Positions 43,324 through 54,255 of a stretch of 64,000 bases of DNA are shown piece by piece. Both the position numbers and the translations under genes were made by a program. This DNA is from Scilla litardierei (taxonomy: Eukaryota > Streptophyta > Magnoliopsida > Asparagales > Asparagaceae). The number at the start of each line of letters is the position of its first letter. The stretch's first letter is position 1. The notes under the pieces were generated by a model that was not told where the DNA came from, did not search any database, and was given only the letters and a program-made list of their open reading frames with translations. The stretch is taken from positions 352,259,486-352,323,485 of the forward strand of contig CM061142.1 in assembly GCA_030789695.1 (NCBI GenBank), given 5' to 3'.

Positions 43324-45270
43324 CTATCCATCCCCAAAGGTCACATGACCTTTATTTCCAGCAATGTACTCAGACAGAAGTCCCTTGTTCCCTGTCATGT
43401 GCCGAGAGCACCCACTGTCAAAGTACCACTGATTCTCTACAAAGGTAGCTAGAGAAGTGTAAGCAACCATACTGACCAGTTCCAACTTCTTAATCCATTT
43501 CATGCTTGTCTGTTGCTGTGGATGAACAATATTTCTTCCTTCACTCACATGCTTCATGCGCCTGAAACACCTCCAATCATTATGTCCTATTTGTTTACAG
43601 TAACAGCATATAAGCTGCCTAGGAGTAGGGCCTCTTCTGTTCTTTCCTCGTGGCTTGACCTCATCATGTGGACTCCATTTAACATGTTCCTTAGCATTGA
43701 GACTACTCCTGGTCTTGGGAATGTGAAAATCGCTTCCTCTGTTGTACCCAACTCCAGTTCGATCTCCAGCAACTTTTCCCATGTTGAGGATGTCATTGAG
43801 TTTGGTTTTTCCAGAGTTCCATCTGTTAACAGTGCTTTCTGCCTTTGCAGCTCTCATTATGGCTCTCTTCATGTCTCTCTCACAGGTTCGGAGACTTGCT
43901 TCAGTCTTCAGAAGTTTGACTTGATATGTATTCTTCTCACTCCTCAACTTAGAGCATTCATCTTTCAGTTTCTTGTTGACTTCACAAATTTCCATCCATT
44001 TGTAGAACATAGTTTGATAGGCGATGCGAATTTCCTCATCATCAATATCTTCTTCACTCCCAACTTCTGATTCAGCTTCACTGTCAGAATCAGCTTTGTT
44101 TGTTGTAACATTTTGTACAACATGTTCTCCCTTGTGCTTCGATGTAGCAGCACATGTTGCAACATTATGTTCAACAAGGCTGGAGAACTTGCCTTCAGAC
44201 TTGTCATTCAGAATAGCTGTGAACGCCACATAATTACTGGTTATGTCTTCATCTTCCTCGCTACCTCCAGAGTCTTCATCGCTCCAAGTGCTGGCGAGAG
44301 ATTTCCCTTTTAGCTTCTTTAGAGTGTTTGCACACGCTGCCTGTATATGTCCGAAACCTTCACATTCTCTACACTGTATTCCCTTTCCTTTGTTTTTAGA
44401 CTCATACCTTTGTATAGGACGACCAGCATTCCTCTCACCTGCAGGAGGTCCTGTCCGCACCTTTTTATTGGTAGCTTTAAAATTCTGACCTTTATTGCTG
44501 ATCTTTCTCATCATCTTGCTAAAGTTTTTGGTGAGAAGCGCGATATCATCTTCGAGTTCTGTCTCATCATCAGATTTTGATGGTTCACTGGCTTCAATCT
44601 TCAAGGCAACACCCTTCTCCTTTTTGTTTTGTTTGAGATTCATCTCATAGGTCTGTAGGGATCCCATGAGTTCGTCCAATCTCATGGTCGATGTGTTTCT
44701 TACTTCCTCTATAGCTGCAATCTTTGTTGAAAATTTATCCGGCAGGGACCTCAGAGTTTTTTCAACAAGCTTCTTTTGTGAATACTTCTTACCCAGTTGG
44801 AATGCCTGGTTAGCAATATCCCTCAATCTTCCATTGAACTTTGCAACCGTCTCGTTTTCGTTCATCCTTAGATTTTCAAACTGGCTGGCAAGCATCTGTA
44901 ATTTTGAGGCCTTAACAGTGCTGGTTCCTTCATGCACGTTTTGAAGAATGTCCCAAGCTTCTTTAGCATGCTCACAAGTTGATATAAGCTTGAACTGCTC
45001 TTCATCAACGGCAGTAAAGATGGCGTTAACCGCCTTAGAGTTTCCTAAGGCAGCACGTTCTTCATCAGAATTCCAGTCTCTCACAGGTTTGAAGCTCTCC
45101 TTTCCTTCTTTGTTGACTTCAACCGGAGGATTCCATCCTTCAACTGTAGCAACCCAAGCTTTTTCATCCAAGGACTTGATAAAAGCTCGCATACGAGACT
45201 TCCAATAGGTGTAGTTCGTTCCAGTAAGCAAAGGAGGACGAGTTACCGAAGCACCTTCTTTTGTGTTCAT
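43324..45270 (-). pseudogene. F: gag and start of protease
   Basis: 648 open codons from MNTKEGASVTRPPLLTGTNY. The copia gag core (YWKSRMRAFIKSLDEKAW, LRDIANQAFQLGKKYSQKKL) is followed by the knuckle CRECEGFGHIQAAC. A long acidic and coiled-coil region typical of Sireviruses leads to a second knuckle CCYCKQIGHNDWRC and the protease active site WYFDSGCSRHMTG. TAG near 43324 interrupts the protease. Confidence 0.88.
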
Positions 45271-45336
45271 GATCAGCGTACTGACCTACATGATCACATC
45301 CACTTTGAAAGAAGGTCAAAGTATTGTAGATGACGG

Positions 45337-45350
45337 GCTCTGATACCAAA
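45337..45350 (-). other. F: primer-binding site, initiator tRNA-Met
   Basis: On the minus strand, TTTGGTATCAGAGC starts directly after the 5' LTR; it is the standard plant iMet site. Confidence 0.85.
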
Positions 45351-46194
45351 TGAAAATCAGTACGCAGTAAAGAATATAGCGAACAGCGTAAAAGCACACA
45401 ACATGCAAGGACACACAAGAGTTGGTATCGCAGTTCGGTGCGCACACCTACATCTGCGGGGCCATGCCCAGAAAATTGAATACTTCACTAAAAAGTTTGG
45501 AGAATACAAATTCGACAATTCACGCTTTAATAAGGAAGAACACTCTCATCCTTAAAAACAAACCGTGAGGGGATGATCGAAATCAACCCCGTGAAGTATT
45601 CTTGGCAAGCTCCCCTTGCCTCCAAGCTCCCCTTGCACCACCGACTCGATCAATTCCCTTGATCCTGCGTGCGCAGCCGTCGGCCTCCCTCCCGGAGAAT
45701 TTTCTTCAACTTTCTTCGGCAAAAGCGTTAACCTAGCCGCCACACGCTCCAAGCCTTAAAAGGTGAAAGCCCCCGCAATCTTCGATTCAATCTCAATCCC
45801 AGCAATCGTCGATCCTAGATTCAATTCAATCAACAGCAATGACAGTAGCGGCTTTGGCAAGAAGGAGATCCCGAAGAATCCGAAACAGAAAGTTGTTTGA
45901 GAATAATTTGCCGAGAATCTCTCTTCAACCGTTTCACAATATGGTAACCGGAGATTAAACCCAATCATCTCTAAACCAGTTAATAACTACCATAAGTGCC
46001 AGATATGAAAGATAGAGAATACCAGAATACGTAAACGCCAATTGCACATCCTGAATCTGCAGCCAATTGACGCAAGTAGACATCTCCTGTTGAACATCCC
46101 AGTACAACAAACTGTTCAACAAAATGTCCAACATTCGCAAGTGCCATACATGACAATTCCGTAACCAAGAATAATCACAGGATGATTCCTGACA
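45351..46194 (-). repeat. F: 5' LTR
   Basis: 844 bp, partner of 36416-37259, followed on the right by the TSD GTATG. Reading frames within it repeat those of the other LTR and have no domains. Confidence 0.92.
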
Positions 46195-46199
46195 GTATG

Positions 46200-46379
46200 T
46201 ATTTGTATTCGTGTTGTATTTCTGTTTTTGTACGATGCTGGTTTGTAATAAGGTTGTATTTCATTTTCATTTATGAGTATTTGGCATATTTATGCAACAG
46301 AGCCTGTGTTGTCTTCATTGGTGCCTAGCAGGACTTGCACATGTTCCAAACAGTAACGGGCCCCGGGAGTGGGTCGTTA
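46200..46379 (+). repeat. C: 3' LTR, part 3 of 3 (outer end)
   Basis: The last 180 bp of the C LTR end in GTGGGTCGTTACA. The terminal 30 bp form an imperfect hairpin (GTAACG/CGTTAC with inner CCC/GGG) that recurs at the end of LTR B. The total C LTR length is about 2.38 kb, close to that of E2. After 46379 the sequence is copia gag of H. Confidence 0.65.
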
Positions 46380-47190
46380 CAATATCTGTGTTGAACCTCT
46401 AATCTAGGCTGATATATTTGCTGTCTACCAGTTCTTCCACCGCTCCAATTACTTCTTCCTCTTCCTCCTCTGAAGTTATTTGAGCCATGATATCTTGCAT
46501 GACCACCAAAGGGTCTGTCATTGCTAATTGGTGAACTTATTGTCACTTTTGAATGAAAGGCTTGGTTAATTCCTTCATCATCCTTGTCCCTGTTGAATCT
46601 ATCCTCATGAGCAGAAAGTGAGCCTAGTAACTTACTTGATGTATACACAGAGAGGCCTTTTGATTTCTCAATTGCTGTTGCTACAAAATCAAATTTTGCT
46701 GTCAATCTTCTCAAAACTTTCTCAACTACCTATTGCTCAGCATGATCTTCACCCAATGACCTCATTTGGTTAACAATAGCTGTGATCCTTGAAAAGAAGT
46801 CTTGTACAGATTCAGATGGCTTCATTTTCATATTTTCGAAATCTTTTCTCAAAGTTTGAAGTTTTACAGTGATTACCTTTGCAGATCTAAGGAACTCCTT
46901 CTTCAAAATATCCCAACCTTCTTTAAATCTTGAAGCATTCATGATTCTGGGAAAGATAGTCTCATCCACAGCTTGCTGAATCCAGTAGAGAGATTTAGCA
47001 TCCTTCTTGATCTTCTCTTTATGAGCATTTTTTTGAGATGATGTGGCACCATCTGCTAAATCAGCAATACCATCTTCTACATTCTCCTACACATCTTTGG
47101 AAATGAAGAAAGTTTTCATCTTGGTGCTCCAATATTAGTAGTTGATCATATTCTCCTTGTTACTCTAGATTGGAAGAAGAGAAAGAGATG
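46380..47190 (-). pseudogene. H: copia gag fragment
   Basis: The copia gag (UBN2/Retrotran_gag type) reads DAKSLYWIQQAVDETIFPRI, RFKEGWDILKKEFLRSAKV, SVQDFFSRITAIVNQMRSLG and, after a TAG near 46728, a Gly/Arg-rich stretch (FRGGRGRSNWSGGRTGRQ) as found before the zinc knuckle. It is cut off at 46380 by insertion of C; the rest of the element should lie to the left of this window. Confidence 0.8.
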
Positions 47191-47240
47191 ATTGATCAGA
47201 ATCTATGGCTTACTATCAACCTGAGATGCTCTTGTACCAC

Positions 47241-47523
47241 TGTGATGGATGCTGAGGCAAAGTTCAGTAGCCAAAGACAGGATCTTTTGAAGGGAGGATG
47301 AGAAAGCAAAGAAAGATCTGTGAAAACAATAGTGTGCAAGAAACTGGAATAACTGTGTTCCAATTACACTAAATCTGTGTACAGACAAGCACTTTAGTGT
47401 GTACACAAAACTGTGAACACAAATTTGACAGAAAGATGAAGAACGATTTTTCAGGAATTTTTCATATGAATTTCAGGCAAAGATGAAGCTCTTTTTTCTT
47501 CTTCTTCTTGGATAATTTTTATT

Positions 47524-47581
<58 letters not shown>

Positions 47582-47985
47582 CCCCCCCCCCTCTCTCCCC
47601 CCCTCTCTCCCCCCTTCTCTATTTACTTTTTTAATCACATATACATTATTCTTTCACTTCTATACCTTATAGTTCCAATACATACAATTATGCTCTGTCA
47701 AGAGCTTACATCAACTAGTACAAGCATTGACTACACTAAACAAAATACACAAATCTCAAGGGACTTGTTTTCTCAAACAACATAATTACTTTGCATAAAG
47801 CTGAGATCCTTTTCTTTAGGAGCTGAACATACATAGCTTTAAGGCTGTACACACGTGTTCACAACTTGGACATACTTAGCTTTAAGGTTGTACACACTTG
47901 TTCACAACTTGGACATACTTATGAAGCTGGCTGAACACACTTACTGAACAGCCGAACACACTTGAAGTCTGAATTAATTCCAACA
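47241..47985 (-). repeat. H: 5' LTR
   Basis: On the minus strand it starts TGTTGGAATTAATTCAGAC and ends CCATCACA. A primer-site-like TGGTACAAGAGC follows immediately, close to the iMet consensus. 745 bp. It includes a CT microsatellite and C-runs at 47525-47617 and repeated TTCACAACTTGGACATAC units near 47856-47920. Confidence 0.75.
47525..47617. repeat. CT microsatellite and poly-C tract
   Basis: About 27 CT units are followed by a run of 12 C and mixed CT/C blocks, within LTR H. Confidence 0.9.
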
Positions 47986-48209
47986 TGCACCATATTACTC
48001 TATTACTAAAATATCACAATACTCGATATTCTTTTTCCATTTTCGAATTTGCAGTTTTCAAAATATCTTTTTTCTATTTTTATTTGCTTTTAAATAAATT
48101 GTGTATATCCAAAAGTAATTGTAATTGGTACCTAGGTCATTTGAAGGGAAAAAAATAATAGTAACAAAGGTTAAGTCTAATTTTGTCCATTCTAATATCA
48201 ATAAATGAG
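47986..48209. other. Low-copy AT-rich island, left part
   Basis: No repeat family or gene is recognised. It continues at 54256 when copia element I is removed. Confidence 0.4.
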
Positions 48210-49143
48210 TGTTGTTTTTTTGTGATTCAAATCTCAGGGGTATTGGTTTCCCAGGTGACTCGGTCGAGTAGCATACTACTCGACCGAGCTGCAGGTGCAG
48301 CAGAGAACAGAGAGCTGTATGGCGATTTTTTCCACGACTCGGGCGACCTCCTACTCGGTCGAGTAGCTTACTACTCGGTCGAGCTATAGAAAGAATTTGA
48401 AGATCGTAGAAACCCGAGAGCTTGCTGTTTGAAGAGAGCTCTGCAGAGAATTCTGACTCAGGCCGAGTAGCTATGCTACTCGACCAAGTCGACTCGACTC
48501 CACCCAGCGGCGGAAGCAGCGCATGTCAGCTTGGTCGAGCAGCTCGGGCTGTCGATCGACTCGGGCCGAGTCTACGCGGGCCCAGCCAAGAGAAGGAGCG
48601 GCCAGATCTTGTTTTTATCAGGTTTTGGGGGATTGTATTTAATCATAACTATTGTTTTAGCCTAGGTTAAGCCTCTATTGGATTATTAGAGTTTGGGAGA
48701 GCCTCTAGCCACCCCCTTGGAGATTATTTAGGGTTTTAGCGTTCTTGAGAAAAGGTAAGGTTTTTTCCTTTTTCATTCCTCCATTGTTTTCATCTTCCTT
48801 GAGTGGATTAGTGAGGGCATGTGCGGTTTGACAAGTTATTACTCACGTGAGAGGAAGCGAGGTTGTAACCCAAGTTTGTTGGATATCTTTGATAGTGGAA
48901 TCGTCTCGGAATGCTGGATGTAGGTTGTTTACAACCGAACCAAGGTAAATTCTCTTGTGTCTGCGATTGATTGTTTTGTTGCTTTGATTCGTTTGCTACT
49001 TTCTATTGCAAGGTCATATTGGGATTTTGTTGGGTGAATTGGGGTCATTGCTAGCCCTAGATTTCTGATCAACTTTTAGGGTTTGCCATTTTCTACGTGG
49101 ATCCCAAGGGCGTCCATTTGCGCCGGTGCTATTATTCCCAACA
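48210..49143 (+). repeat. I: 5' LTR
   Basis: Partner of 53333-54255. It holds a palindrome array at 48255-48590, a TATTTAAT box near 48636 and a leader. Confidence 0.87.
48255..48590 (+). promoter_or_regulatory. I: CTCGGTCGAGTAG palindrome array
   Basis: ACTCGGTCGAGTAG, CATA and its perfect reverse complement CTACTCGACCGAGC are followed by further pairs (near 48351-48385, 48463-48490) and single sites GGTCGAGC and CGGGCCGAG. The array is repeated in the 3' LTR at about 53383-53692. It lies upstream of the TATA-like box. Confidence 0.7.
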
Positions 49144-49145
49144 AG

Positions 49146-49163
49146 TGGTATCAGAGCTTGTGG
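49146..49163 (+). other. I: primer-binding site, initiator tRNA-Met
   Basis: TGGTATCAGAGCTTGTGG begins 2 bp after the LTR. Confidence 0.88.
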
Positions 49164-49197
49164 TTCATTTGCAAAGGAAGTTAGTGGCAAAGGAAAG

Positions 49198-49593
49198 ATG
49201 GTGTCTTTGGCAACTTTGAACATTGAGAAGTTCACCGGTCGGAATGATTTTTGGATTTGACAGACGAAGGGAAAGAATGTTCTTATGCAGACGGGATGTT
49301 ATCAGATCGTATTCGATGTATCGAATATCGATAAGGGGGTGAAGGAATCCGCTAAGGTGGAGATGGAGAGAAAGGTATACAGCGCGATTCAGTTGTCGTT
49401 ATCAGATAATGTTTTGAGGGAAGTCTTAGATGAGTATACGGCATCTGATATGTGGAAGAAGCTTGAGGGACTATATATGAAGAAATCCTTCAAGAGTTGC
49501 CTATAATTTCTTCAACAGCTGTATACTCTCAAAATGAAGTTTTTATCCGCGGTGAAGGATCACATGGATGAATTGAACCGGATTGTGCTGTAG
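49198..49593 (+). pseudogene. I: gag, N-terminal part
   Basis: ATG at 49198 starts MVSLATLNIEKFTGRNDFWI and hits TGA at 49258, probably from Trp. The same frame continues from 49285 with a copia gag pattern (VLREVLDEYTASDMWKKLEG) to a TAA at 49504. Confidence 0.75.
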
Positions 49594-50808
49594 TTGCGTG
49601 GTATGGATGTGAAGATTGAGGATGAACAACAAGCGGTTATCTTGCTGTGTTTATTACCTGAGGAGTATAATCAGTTTATTCGGTCGTTGATTTACAACCG
49701 AATTTCTCTCACCGTGGAAGAGGTGAAGGCATCGCTTCACAAAGAGCAGATATGTGGCAAGGTTCAAGGTAGAGATCATGTGAGTAACCGTGAGGAGGCA
49801 TTGCATGTGAGGGGTCGACAGGAAAGGAGAGGAGGCTTCAGGAAGAACAATGACTGCTCCAAGTCGAGATATTCGCAGGATAGGTTTGCAAACATCACAT
49901 GTTACAATTGCCAGAAGAAGGGTTATTATTCGAGCCATTGCCCTAACAAGGTTAGGAAGAAAGGCAAGGAAACCGAGAAGGATTTTGGTTCGGCATCTTT
50001 GGGGATTGATGGTGAGCAGGTCCATGATGAAGATAGAGTTACCGAGATGTTTGTCGCAGGTATTGCAGGAGAAGCAAATTTGGCATGGCTCATGGACAGT
50101 GAATGCTCGTACCATATGAATCCTCATAGGAGTTGGTTCTCGACATACCGTTCCAAGGAGGAAGGGGGTTCAATTCTCATAGGGAACAATGCAGTGTGTA
50201 AAACTGCGGGTATTGGAACCGTTCGGATAAAGATGCAGGACAGCATAGTGCGTACACGTGCCGATGTGAGGCATGTCCCAGATCTGTGGAAGAGCCTAAT
50301 CTCCATAAACGTATTTGACAATGCCGGATGTAAGTCGGTCTTTGAAAAGGACCAACTTCGAGTTTCAAAAGGAGCCATGGTTGTGATGAAGGGAAAGAAG
50401 GTGGGAAACCTATATGCCCTTCAAGGTACCACAGTTGAAGGTGAAGCAGATGTAAGCACTACGAGCGCAATTCTTGATGATTCGGCCAAGTTATGGCATT
50501 TTCGCTTGGGTCATTCATGTGACAAGACCTTTGATGTACTCCGAAGAAGAAAGTTGATTGAAGCCTCGAATGAGAGTGTAGAATTCTGCAAATCTTATGT
50601 GTACGGAAAGAAGACAAAGGTGCAGTTTAACACGGGGAAGCACACTAGCGGAGGACCACTTGATTATGTACACATAGATGTGTGGGGACCGTACCCAGAG
50701 CCGTTAAGAGGAGGAGCTAGGTATTTTGTCTTGTTCATTGATGACTACTCTTGCAAAGTCTGGATGTACTTAATGAAGTCGAAGGATCAGACTTTTGATA
50801 GGTTTTGA
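49594..50808 (+). pseudogene. I: gag end, protease, integrase start
   Basis: 404 open codons. The gag end carries an altered zinc knuckle (CYNCQKKGYYSSHC, with Tyr at the usual His). The protease motif reads AWLMDSECSYHM, where Gly of DSG is replaced by Glu. Next is the pre-integrase LWHFRLGHSCDKTFDVL and an altered zinc-binding pair (FCKSYVYGK, second Cys to Tyr). The integrase core starts DYVHIDVWGPYPEP, and the frame stops at TGA near 50806. Confidence 0.83.
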
Positions 50809-50820
50809 GAGGGGAAGCCC

Positions 50821-51289
50821 ATGGTGGAGAAGCAAAACGGAAGGCACGTGAAGGTGCTTAGATCTGACAATGGAGGTGGGTTTACCTCGAGGTACTTTAG
50901 AAATTTTTGCAAACTCCATAGGATCTGCAGACATTTTAGCACCCGAAGATCCGCAGTCGAATGGGGTGGTGGAGCAGATGAATCATACATTGTTGGAGAG
51001 AGTGCGGTGTGTGAGGCACTCAGCTGGTTTGGGGAAGGAGTTCTGGGGTGAGATACTCACGACTGCTGTGCACATTGTGAACAGAGTTCCTTCAGTAGTG
51101 ATTGGCTACAAGATCCCTGAGAAGATGTGGAGTGGTAAAGCTGGAGATTATTTGTACTTGTGCATTGTGGGTTGCCCGGCATTAGTGCACGAGAGAGACG
51201 ACAAGTTGGATCCAAGAGCAAAGAAGTGTATCTTCCTTGGATATGGCCACAGTATTATGGGAAATCATTTGTGGGATCCAGAAGGTTAG
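50821..51289 (+). pseudogene. I: integrase core, second part
   Basis: It begins in the earlier frame (VKVLRSDNGGGFTSRYF, catalytic Asp), shifts near 50930 and continues with PQSNGVVEQMNHTLLERVR (catalytic Glu present). KKCIFLGYGHS and a TAG at 51287 follow. At least one frameshift. Confidence 0.8.
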
Positions 51290-52425
51290 AAAGCGATAGT
51301 GAGTCGATATGTCACTTTTGATGAGGATGCAATGCTCAGGGCGAAGCATTCTCATTCAAAAGAGGACACGTTCACAGAGGTGATTTCGACGGAGAAAGTT
51401 AAACTTCCGGTCCAGCCCACTCAATGACTAGGCACAGAGTTGATGGTCGATGCTCTAGTTGAGGAAGATGATGAGGTCCATGTTGAGGACCAAGTGCAGC
51501 CACCAGGTACATCTCAGGTACGCGTTGACACTTATGCAGGTGATGATAGACGTGGAGATCGAAGAGGGTGAAGAAAGCACCAGAAAGATTAGGAGCATGG
51601 GATTATGCTGGTTATTCTTTCGATGATATGGTGGCTTATGCACTCAACCTAGATCACGAGGAGCCAGCGACATATGGTGGAGCCATAGTCTTTAGAGATG
51701 TCGCTCAGTGGCAATGAGCTATGGAGGAGGAGACGGAATCCCTTCACCGGAACGACACTTGGGATTTGGTGCCGTTACCTAGCGAGAAGCGTGCTATTGG
51801 TTGTCGCTGGATATACAAGGTCATGGAAAGTTCAACTCAAGATGGGAACAATGACAGGTATAAGGCAAGGTTGGTATCCAAGGGATTTGCACAAAGAAAA
51901 GGAGAAGACTACAACGATATATTCTCACCAGTTGTGCGACACACATCGATTCATGTGTTGTTGGTGCTAGTTGCTAGCATGGACATGGAGTTGGAGCAAC
52001 TCAATGTGAAGACTGCCTTTCTGCATAGAGACCTTGATGAGGAAATCTATATGCAGTAACCTGATGGGTTCAAAGTTGAAGGGAAACAGACTTTGGTGTG
52101 CAGGTTGAAGAAACCGTTGTACGGGTTGAAGCAATCACCCAGGCAGTGGTATAAACGATTCGATCGCTTCATGATTGGAATAGGCTTCGAGAGGAGCTTC
52201 AAGGATCAATATGTGTACGTTCGCACACTTGAGAATGGCTTGAAGGTTTATTTGTTGCTCTATGTGGACGAAATGCTAATTGCTTTTAATAGCATGTCTG
52301 AGGTTAAGAAGCTGAAGGCGAAGCTTGGGCAAGAGTTCAACGTGAAGGACTTAGGGCCCGTAAAGAAGATTCTCGTTATGGAGATTTTCTTAGATCGAAA
52401 GAAGCATGAGCTTAGATTTTCATAG
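51290..52425 (+). pseudogene. I: reverse transcriptase
   Basis: Clear from 51721: WDLVPLPSEKRAIGCRWIYK, YKARLVSKGFAQRKGEDYND, then LEQLNVKTAFLHRDLDEE, where the first catalytic Asp is Asn. After TAA at 52057, KKPLYGLKQSPRQWYKRFDR and LLLYVDEMLIAF follow, with YVDD changed to YVDE. Both catalytic positions are therefore altered. The segment 51290-51720 is a degenerate linker. Confidence 0.85.
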
Positions 52426-53220
52426 AATGAGTATATTTATAAAGTGCTAGCCCGGATTGAGATGGATAGTGCGAAGCCCGTGACGACACCTTTGGGAGCT
52501 CATTTTCAGTTGTCGGTGAGTTAGTCGCCAAGCACCGATGAGGAGAAGACTTACATGTCTCATGTGCTATATGCGAGTGCAGTAGGAAGCTTGATGTACG
52601 TGATGGTTTGCATGCGTCCAAATATTGCACAGGCGGTTGGAGTGGTTAGCAGGTATATGGCTAATCCTGGCAAGGAGCATTGGCAGATTGTCAAGTGGAT
52701 TCTGAGATATCTACGAGGCACAGCGAGTGTCGGGATCCTCTATGGGAGAGGAGATGGAAAGGTGCTGACAGGGTATTGCAATAGTGATTATGCAGATGAT
52801 AGAGACAGGCGATGATCTACCACAGGATATGTGTTCAATTTGGGCACTGCCGCGATATCGTGGAGGTCGGTCTTACAGTCTGTGGTTGCGCTATCGACCA
52901 CAGAGGCCGAGTTGATTGCAGCGGTGGAAGATGTGAAGGAGGGCAAGTATTTGAGAAGTCTGCTGAGAGATTTGGGGGTGTCACAGAGTTCGTCACATGT
53001 GCATTGTGATAGCCAGAGTGCCATTCATCTGGCAAAGCACCTGGCGTACAGTTCGAGGACGAAGCATATTGAGGTGCGCGATTCCTTCCTGAATTTGGAG
53101 AAGGAGGATATTGAGCTTCAGAAGATCCCGACTGAATTAAACCCCGCAGACAGGTTTACCAAGCCAGTTCCCACCGTCAAGCTCCAGGTTTGTATGGAAC
53201 TGATTTCCTTGTTGGCTTAG
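52426..53220 (+). pseudogene. I: RNase H
   Basis: The connection has YASAVGSLMYVMVCMRPNIA. RNase H follows with VVALSTTEAELIAAVEDVKE, HCDSQSAIHLAKHLAYSSRT, KHIEVRDSFLN and NPADRFTKPVPTVKLQ. Its Asp/Glu pattern is typical of the Tork/TNT1 lineage. Breaks are at 52435, 52523 and 52815. Confidence 0.85.
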
Positions 53221-53332
53221 GTGGCACCAGAGGGCGCATGTTCCAAAAAGATCGTGATAATCAGAGAGAGGGTCATGGCGTGCAGCGTAGAGATGCAGGA
53301 GTCATTGGGATGAGATTTGAATCAAGGTAGAG

Positions 53333-54255
53333 TGGTTTTTTTTGTGATTCAGACCTCATGTGTATTGGTTTCCCCGGCGACTTGGCCGAGTAGCATGCTA
53401 CTCGACCGAGCTGCAGGTGCAGCAGAAAACAGAGCTGTGGGGCAGTTTTTCCTACGACTCAAGTGACCTCATACTCGGTCGAGTAGCTTGATACTCGATC
53501 GAGCTGCAGAAGGATTTTGAAGATCGCAGAAACCCGAGAGCTTGCTGTTTGAAGAGAGCGCTGCAGAGAATTCTGACTCGGGCCGAGTAGCTATTCTACT
53601 CGACCGAGTCGACTCGACTCCACCCAGCAGCGGAAGCAGCACATGTCAGCTTGGTCAAGCAGCTCGGGCTGCTGACCGACTCGGGCCGAGTCTGCGAGGG
53701 CCCAGCCGAGAGGAGGAGCGGCCAGATCTTGTTTTATCAGGTTTTGGGTGATTGTATTTATACCTAACTATTGTTTTAGCCTAGGTTAAGCCTCTATTGG
53801 ATTATTAGAGTTTGAGAGAGCCTCTAGCCACCCCCTTGGAGATTATTTAGGGTTTTGGAGTTCTTGAGAAAAGGTGAGGTTTTTCCTTTTCATTCCTCCA
53901 TTGTTTTCATATTCCTTGAGTGGATTAGTGAGGGCATGTGCGGTTTGACAAGTTATTACTCACGTGAGAGGAAGCGAGGTTGTAACCCAAGTTTGTTGGA
54001 TCTCTCTGATAGTGGAATCGTCTCGGAATGCTGGATGTAGGTTGCTTAAAACCGAACTAGGGTAAATTCTCTTGTGTCTGCGATTGATTGTTTTGTAGCT
54101 TTGATTCGTTTGCTACTTTCTATTGCAAGGTCATATTGAGATTTTGTTGGGTGAATTGGGGTCATTGCTAGCCCTAGATTTCAACTTTTAGGGTTTGCCA
54201 TTTTCCGCGTGGATCCCAAGGGCGTCCGTTTGCGCCGGTGCTATTATTCCCAACA
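53333..54255 (+). repeat. I: 3' LTR
   Basis: Partner of 48210-49143 with scattered differences, including its own copy of the palindrome array (53383-53692). It ends CCCAACA before ATTAG. Confidence 0.87.

Larger units (their letters stand above)
36416..46194 (-). mobile_element. F: Sirevirus-type Ty1/copia element
   Basis: The 9779-bp element on the minus strand has two 844-bp LTRs (45351-46194 is the 5' LTR, 36416-37259 the 3' LTR) and TSD GTATG. It has an initiator-Met primer-binding site, a large gag with two zinc fingers, and pol in the copia order (protease, integrase, reverse transcriptase, RNase H). An additional long env-like frame follows pol. Near-identical LTRs point to a young insertion, but in-frame stops and an integrase active-site change make it non-functional. 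Confidence 0.92.
48210..54255 (+). mobile_element. I: Tork/TNT1-like Ty1/copia element, decayed
   Basis: LTRs of 934 and 923 bp (48210-49143, 53333-54255) end CCCAACA. Flanks are ATGAG on the left and ATTAG on the right, a TSD with one mismatch. The internal region carries the iMet primer site, gag, protease, integrase, reverse transcriptase and RNase H in copia order, with many stops and several catalytic residues changed. Confidence 0.87.

Noticed and set aside
43513..45208. Plus-strand open frames across F gag and integrase
   Set aside because: They are antisense to clear gag-pol coding sequence and have no domain.
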